Part shown: positions 12,065 to 14,336 of the stretch, piece by piece | Numbering within the stretch: the first letter of the stretch is position 1 | Layout of the letters: each line of letters begins with the position of its first letter | Assembly (NCBI GenBank): GCA_041665165.1 | Contig: JBAYJJ010000032.1 | Location: forward strand, 1 to 14,336 | DNA: 14,336 nt | DNA from: MWCR01 sp041665165 | GTDB taxonomy: Bacteria; Patescibacteriota; Patescibacteriia; 2-12-FULL-60-25 | Direction: 5' to 3' | Made by a program: the position numbers and the translations under genes | The notes under the pieces: model-generated | Seen by the model: the letters and a program-made list of their open reading frames with translations, nothing else | Databases searched by the model: none | What the model was told of the DNA's origin: nothing

Positions 12065-12679
12065 ATGGATAAGTTTGTCCTGGCCCTTAGCATTACTGCA
12101 GCCTTGTTGCACATCGCGGCCTTTGTGATCTACAACCGACAAATGTCACTGGGTACATCAACCCCAATCTCCGCGACCTGGACTCTCTGGGCTGTCCTGA
12201 CGATCATGAATTCAGCCAGTTACTTGGCCATGAGCCACGATCTTATCAAGAGCTTGTTGCCCTTGGCCAGTTCAGCAGCCTGCTTGATAACGTTCGTCAG
12301 CGCCCTGACCAAGGGCAAGTTCGAAAAGGCTGACCCGATCGACAGGTTGATTCTGCGGCTCGGTTTGCTCTCAGGCCTGATATGGTGGGGTTTTGATACA
12401 GCGACATTCGCCAACCTGATCCTTCAGGTCTGCATCGCTCTGTCATTCATCCCGACCTTCAGGGGAACCTGGTCCAATCCCAAAACCGAGAAGCCACTGC
12501 CTTGGTTCATCTGGGGTTCGGCCTACATCTTCTCGATCTGTGTCGTTTGTCTGCGCTGGCGCGGCCAACCCCAAGACTTCGTCTACCCGATCACGGGTTT
12601 GATCATGCACGTTACCGTGGGTATGCTGTCGCTCAGAAGAGCCCCGAACGCGCTCAATAGCCTCTCATCAGCAGCTTGA
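12065..12679 (+). CDS. Polytopic membrane protein, PQ-loop/SWEET-like architecture
   Basis: A 204-residue very hydrophobic protein with about seven predicted membrane segments (near 4-23, 35-55, 64-82, 95-110, 113-131, 146-164 and 172-190). Two related blocks are visible: NRQMSLGTSTPISATWTLWAV (24-44) and TWSNPKTEKPLPWFIWGSAYI (135-155). In each, a short polar loop precedes a W-x-x-W-like helix start. A 3+1+3 duplication of this sort is typical of PQ-loop and SWEET-type transporters, but no PQ dipeptide is present at the expected place, so this is only a structural suggestion. The family is not recognised. The gene has its own promoter, a strong ribosome binding site and a terminator overlapping its stop codon, so it is monocistronic. 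Confidence 0.85.
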   Translation: MDKFVLALSITAALLHIAAFVIYNRQMSLGTSTPISATWTLWAVLTIMNSASYLAMSHDLIKSLLPLASSAACLITFVSALTKGKFEKADPIDRLILRLGLLSGLIWWGFDTATFANLILQVCIALSFIPTFRGTWSNPKTEKPLPWFIWGSAYIFSICVVCLRWRGQPQDFVYPITGLIMHVTVGMLSLRRAPNALNSLSSAA

Positions 12680-12693
12680 TGGGAGGCCTTTTT
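12660..12693 (+). terminator. Terminator overlapping the end of the 12065 gene
   Basis: Stem GCCTCTCATCA (12660-12670) and TGATGGGAGGC (12677-12687) with a 6-nt loop, followed by C and T5. The 3' arm begins with the TGA stop codon, so the terminator encodes the last codons of the gene. Confidence 0.85.
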
Positions 12694-12708
12694 ATAAAGT
12701 ACAAACCC

Positions 12709-12739
12709 TTGACACGTGTGACGTCACATGCTACATACT
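12709..12739 (+). promoter_or_regulatory. Promoter of the 12780 gene with a palindromic operator
   Basis: TTGACA (12709-12714) is followed by a -10 region TACATACT (12732-12739), with spacing of 17-19 bp depending on the register chosen. The spacer holds a perfect 12-bp palindrome, TGTGACGTCACA (12717-12728), overlapped by the 8-bp palindrome ACACGTGT (12712-12719). A repressor dimer bound there would block RNA polymerase. No regulator for it is identified. Confidence 0.7.
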
Positions 12740-12779
12740 ACACGAAGTCGGACCGTACAAACCTAGAAAGGATTGCACC

Positions 12780-13202
12780 ATGAATGCCCAAGAAAGTCGC
12801 GTAAGCTATAACGAGGCCACTTCGATCAAAGTCGGACGATTGCTCATTGCCAAGGGATTCTGTCCCGCCTCGTGCATCGGCGAGAGTCTTGTCACGCTGG
12901 ATCATTCTGATTCCGTGGGTATCCTGTACAAGGATCCAGAGCTGAAGACGCGCAGCTTCTTCTTCGGCCTCATCAAGAAGGAACCGCGTCGGGTCTTTAT
13001 TGGCACGATTTGGTTCAGCAACGCGCTGCGCAACGCCGACGAAAACAATTGGGTCTTCGAAGTTCAAGGCCGAAAATATGTCGAGATGCTCAAGCGTCTG
13101 GCCGAGGAAATAGCTTCAGTCTGCAACGTCAAAATCGACTTGCGCCTCACCCAGGAGCAACCTGAGGTCGAACACTTCTTTTCTGACATCTCTGGTGACT
13201 AG
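12780..13202 (+). CDS. Unrecognised 140-residue soluble protein
   Basis: I do not recognise this family. The product has no signal peptide or membrane segment. It shows alternating strand and helix character: VGILYKDPELKTRSFFFGLIKKEPRRVFIGTIWF looks like beta strands, and RKYVEMLKRLAEEIASVCNVKI like a helix followed by a strand. The region SNALRNADENNWVFEVQGRKYV is polar and could be exposed. The C-terminus is acidic (EVEHFFSDISGD). The start is fixed by AAAGGA (12767-12772) 7 nt before the ATG. It has its own promoter with a palindromic operator upstream and a perfect hairpin terminator downstream, so it is a single-gene, probably regulated unit. Confidence 0.8.
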   Translation: MNAQESRVSYNEATSIKVGRLLIAKGFCPASCIGESLVTLDHSDSVGILYKDPELKTRSFFFGLIKKEPRRVFIGTIWFSNALRNADENNWVFEVQGRKYVEMLKRLAEEIASVCNVKIDLRLTQEQPEVEHFFSDISGD

Positions 13203-13256
13203 CCGAAAGACAAGCTCACGGCCACCTGACGCCAATCTGCAAAAATTCAGCCTACT

Positions 13257-13282
13257 CCTCGACGATCGTCGAGGGTTTTTTT
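13257..13282 (+). terminator. Terminator after the 12780 gene
   Basis: A perfect 18-bp palindrome, CCTCGACGATCGTCGAGG (13257-13274), is followed by G and seven T. It lies 55 nt after the stop codon and is a classic intrinsic terminator. Confidence 0.9.
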
Positions 13283-13337
13283 ACCCGTCATTCCTAATCC
13301 CCGGCCTCCGTTGAATAGATTACACATGGAGGACAGC

Positions 13338-13580
13338 GTGAAAAACTCAAGACCGCACGTTATCTGCCTGGCAGTCTGCGCTTTTATTTTCGTCTGCATG
13401 ATGCTCTTTCCTTCGCTTTCTACCTTTGAGCCGCTGCGTGCCATTTTCAGAGAATGGACATATGTGGCCATTGAGCTCCTTTTGTTCATTTCCATAATCG
13501 CCATCCTCACCCTCGGCTTTCTGGCTGACCCGTCGCGCCGCGACAAAGATGGCAACGTCAACTTCTCGTGGCCGCCTTAA
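13338..13580 (+). CDS. Unrecognised 80-residue protein with two membrane segments
   Basis: A small integral membrane protein of unknown family. Membrane segments fall at about residues 8-26 (VICLAVCAFIFVCMMLF) and 42-64 (YVAIELLLFISIIAILTLGFL), joined by a short loop with charged residues. The C-terminal tail is charged (ADPSRRDKDGNVNFSWPP). An upstream in-frame ATG at 13311 exists, but GGAGGA (13328-13333) sits 4 nt before the GTG at 13338, which makes that GTG the likely start. No convincing promoter is seen between the previous terminator and this start, the only such case among these small units. The stop codon is embedded in the left arm of a 20-bp inverted repeat, and a terminator hairpin follows at once. 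Confidence 0.72.
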   Translation: MKNSRPHVICLAVCAFIFVCMMLFPSLSTFEPLRAIFREWTYVAIELLLFISIIAILTLGFLADPSRRDKDGNVNFSWPP

Positions 13581-13711
13581 TCCTCTTCGCTTCTCCCTTA
13601 ATAAGGGAGACTTTTTGTAATTCTAATTAATTAAATTTTAAAGTCTCCTTTCCTGAAATACGGAATGATTAATTGCTGATTAATTCAAAAAGGAGAAGCG
13701 AAGAGGATTAA
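13577..13711. repeat. 20-bp perfect inverted repeat flanking the intergenic spacer
   Basis: The arm 13577-13596 (starts TTAATCCTCTTCG) is the exact reverse complement of 13692-13711 (ends AAGAGGATTAA). Nested inside are GGAGACTTT (13606-13614) against AAAGTCTCC (13640-13648), and AT-rich GATTAATT words (13667 and 13678). The right arm is part of the 85-bp direct repeat, but the left arm is not. The mRNA could fold into one long structure or into the local terminator hairpin. Confidence 0.85.
13592..13616 (+). terminator. Terminator after the 13338 gene
   Basis: Stem TCTCCCTT (13592-13599), 3-nt loop, AAGGGAGA (13603-13610), then C and T5. It lies 11 nt after the stop codon. Confidence 0.85.
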
Positions 13712-13722
13712 ACCAAATAACC
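13638..13722 (+). repeat. 85-bp direct repeat, copy 1
   Basis: Identical over all 85 bp to 14252-14336. It starts TTAAAGTCTCC, has AT-rich GATTAATT words in the middle and ends GGATTAAACCAAATAACC, immediately before the -35 box TTGACA of the next gene. The left border is sharp, because the preceding base differs between copies. The right border is unknown because copy 2 reaches the window end. Confidence 0.95.
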
Positions 13723-13751
13723 TTGACACTTTGTGATAAAAAAGCTTAGAT
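13723..13751 (+). promoter_or_regulatory. Sigma70-type promoter of the 13776 gene
   Basis: TTGACA (13723-13728), 17-bp spacer, TTAGAT (13746-13751; TAGATA with 18 bp is equally possible). It abuts the end of the 85-bp repeat. Confidence 0.78.
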
Positions 13752-13760
13752 ATCCGCACA

Positions 13761-13770
13761 AAAGGAGGTT
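13761..13770 (+). promoter_or_regulatory. Near-perfect ribosome binding site
   Basis: AAAGGAGGTT, complementary to the 16S 3' end, lies 5 nt before the ATG at 13776 and settles that start. Confidence 0.88.
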
Positions 13771-13775
13771 TCACA

Positions 13776-14171
13776 ATGCCGCTCATTACGGGAACCAACA
13801 TTTCGCCTCTCATGCCGGACATGTCATCAGGACATGACGACCCTCAATACGTTTGGAGGGATGACCTTAGGAAGATACTAGGAAAGGTGACTTGCGACTT
13901 CTGGCAACTCAACGAAGGTGATGTCACCTTCTGCTTCCCTCATGATCCTTCTACGCCTAGCCCGCCGAGCGCGCCGTCTCCAGTCGCTACGTTGGTCGTA
14001 TCGCTCCTGTACAAACTACCCGACCGCACGTCCAAGCGCGTCAAGAGATTCAGGCTGGCATTGGGCAAGGCCTGTTGCGAGTATTTGAACAACCAGCGCG
14101 GTACCACGAACGCAAAGGTGGAAGTCAAGGTCGAGCTCTGCGACCCCGATGACGTCACCCTCGTTGGATAG
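13776..14171 (+). CDS. Unrecognised 131-residue soluble protein with Pro-rich linker
   Basis: The family is not recognised. Residues 1-55 form a first part (MPLITGTNISPLMPDMSSGHDD...VTFCFPHD). Then comes a Pro/Ser-rich linker (about 56-69, DPSTPSPPSAPSP), then a second part with an apparent strand-helix-strand order (VATLVVSLLYKLPDRTSKRVKRFRLALGKACCEYLNN then AKVEVKVELCDPDDVTLV). The second part has the outline of a tautomerase/MIF-like beta-alpha-beta half, and Pro follows the initiator Met as in that superfamily. The rest does not fit well, so I treat this as a weak hint only. Four cysteines are present. The gene has its own promoter, ribosome binding site and terminator. Confidence 0.78.
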   Translation: MPLITGTNISPLMPDMSSGHDDPQYVWRDDLRKILGKVTCDFWQLNEGDVTFCFPHDPSTPSPPSAPSPVATLVVSLLYKLPDRTSKRVKRFRLALGKACCEYLNNQRGTTNAKVEVKVELCDPDDVTLVG

Positions 14172-14189
14172 TCTCAAATCCCCCTCGAT

Positions 14190-14246
14190 CCCCCTTTCTG
14201 TCCTCCTCCGCTAAAGCTTCGGCGGACAGGCTAAAGGGGGCTTTTT
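14190..14246 (+). terminator. Long hairpin terminator after the 13776 gene
   Basis: The outer stem CCCCCTTT (14190-14197) pairs with AAAGGGGG (14233-14240). The inner stem CTGTCC (14198-14203) pairs with GGACAG (14224-14229), with a further CCG/CGG pair inside. C and T5 follow. The inner part (CTCCGCTAAAGCTTCGGCGG) has the look of a mobile palindromic repeat captured by the terminator. Confidence 0.85.
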
Positions 14247-14251
14247 GTACG

Positions 14252-14336
14252 TTAAAGTCTCCTTTCCTGAAATACGGAATGATTAATTGCTGATTAATTC
14301 AAAAAGGAGAAGCGAAGAGGATTAAACCAAATAACC
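14252..14336 (+). repeat. 85-bp direct repeat, copy 2 (reaches window end)
   Basis: Identical to 13638-13722 at a distance of 614 bp. It follows the terminator of the 13776 gene and ends at the window edge, at the base that in copy 1 precedes TTGACA. This predicts another promoter and small gene just beyond the window. Confidence 0.95.

Noticed and set aside
12738..13067. Minus-strand open frame opposite the 12780 gene
   Set aside because: The plus-strand gene has a promoter, ribosome binding site and terminator in order. The minus-strand frame has none.
13311..13337. Upstream ATG start for the 80-residue membrane protein
   Set aside because: The ribosome binding site GGAGGA lies downstream of that ATG and 4 nt before the GTG at 13338, so it serves the GTG.
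13247..13561. Minus-strand open frame opposite the 13338 membrane protein gene
   Set aside because: It overlaps the terminator and the gene with ribosome binding site and membrane segments on the plus strand. It has no initiation signal or family features.
11396..14336. Integrated element with att sites at tRNA-Lys
   Set aside because: No second copy of the tRNA 3' end was found in the window and no integrase is visible. It could still exist beyond the right edge.

Overview
The window looks like a chromosome segment of a Candidate Phyla Radiation (Patescibacteria, Parcubacteria-like) bacterium. This is inferred from gene content and style. The main genes are compact, overlapping and mostly without Shine-Dalgarno sites, and HrcA is shortened. 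A translin-family protein sits next to a MurD-like ligase, and the intergenic gaps hold palindromic repeats. TGA is used as an ordinary stop (murD-like, translin-like and macB-like genes), so the UGA-recoded Gracilibacteria/Absconditabacteria are unlikely.

Layout, left to right. (1) 1-2390, minus strand: a heat-shock cluster hrcA-grpE-hsp20-dnaK (dnaK runs off the left edge). It is driven by a sigma70-type promoter with a perfect CIRCE operator. hsp20 is bracketed by two identical 98-bp palindromic elements. (2) 2536-7997, minus strand: an AbrB-type regulator followed by a MacA-like adaptor with a very long helical region, a MacB/LolD-type ATPase and two tandem MacB-type permeases. A promoter overlapping the end of the murD-like gene would make the abrB mRNA leaderless or nearly so. 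(3) 8032-11243, minus strand: a family-4 glycosyltransferase, a Trax/translin-like protein that keeps four acidic residues, and a MurD-like ligase, all overlapping. (4) 11396-11720, plus strand: tRNA-Lys(TTT) with non-canonical positions, a strong hairpin, and a short array of TTTACG motifs. (5) 11721-14336, plus strand: a small GIY-YIG protein, then self-contained small-gene units.

The last part is the most unusual. Most of its units carry their own -35/-10 promoter, a strong AGGAGG-type ribosome binding site, one short gene of unrecognised family and a hairpin terminator. A perfect 85-bp direct repeat precedes one promoter and recurs at the very end of the window, stopping just where the next promoter would begin. 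One promoter carries a perfect 12-bp palindrome in its spacer. This style contrasts sharply with the rest of the window and suggests a repeat-linked accessory gene array.

A second theme is repeat invasion of coding DNA. Tandem 7-bp repeats lie inside grpE and at two places in the murD-like gene, and a GC-rich palindromic segment forms an apparent insertion in the same murD-like gene.
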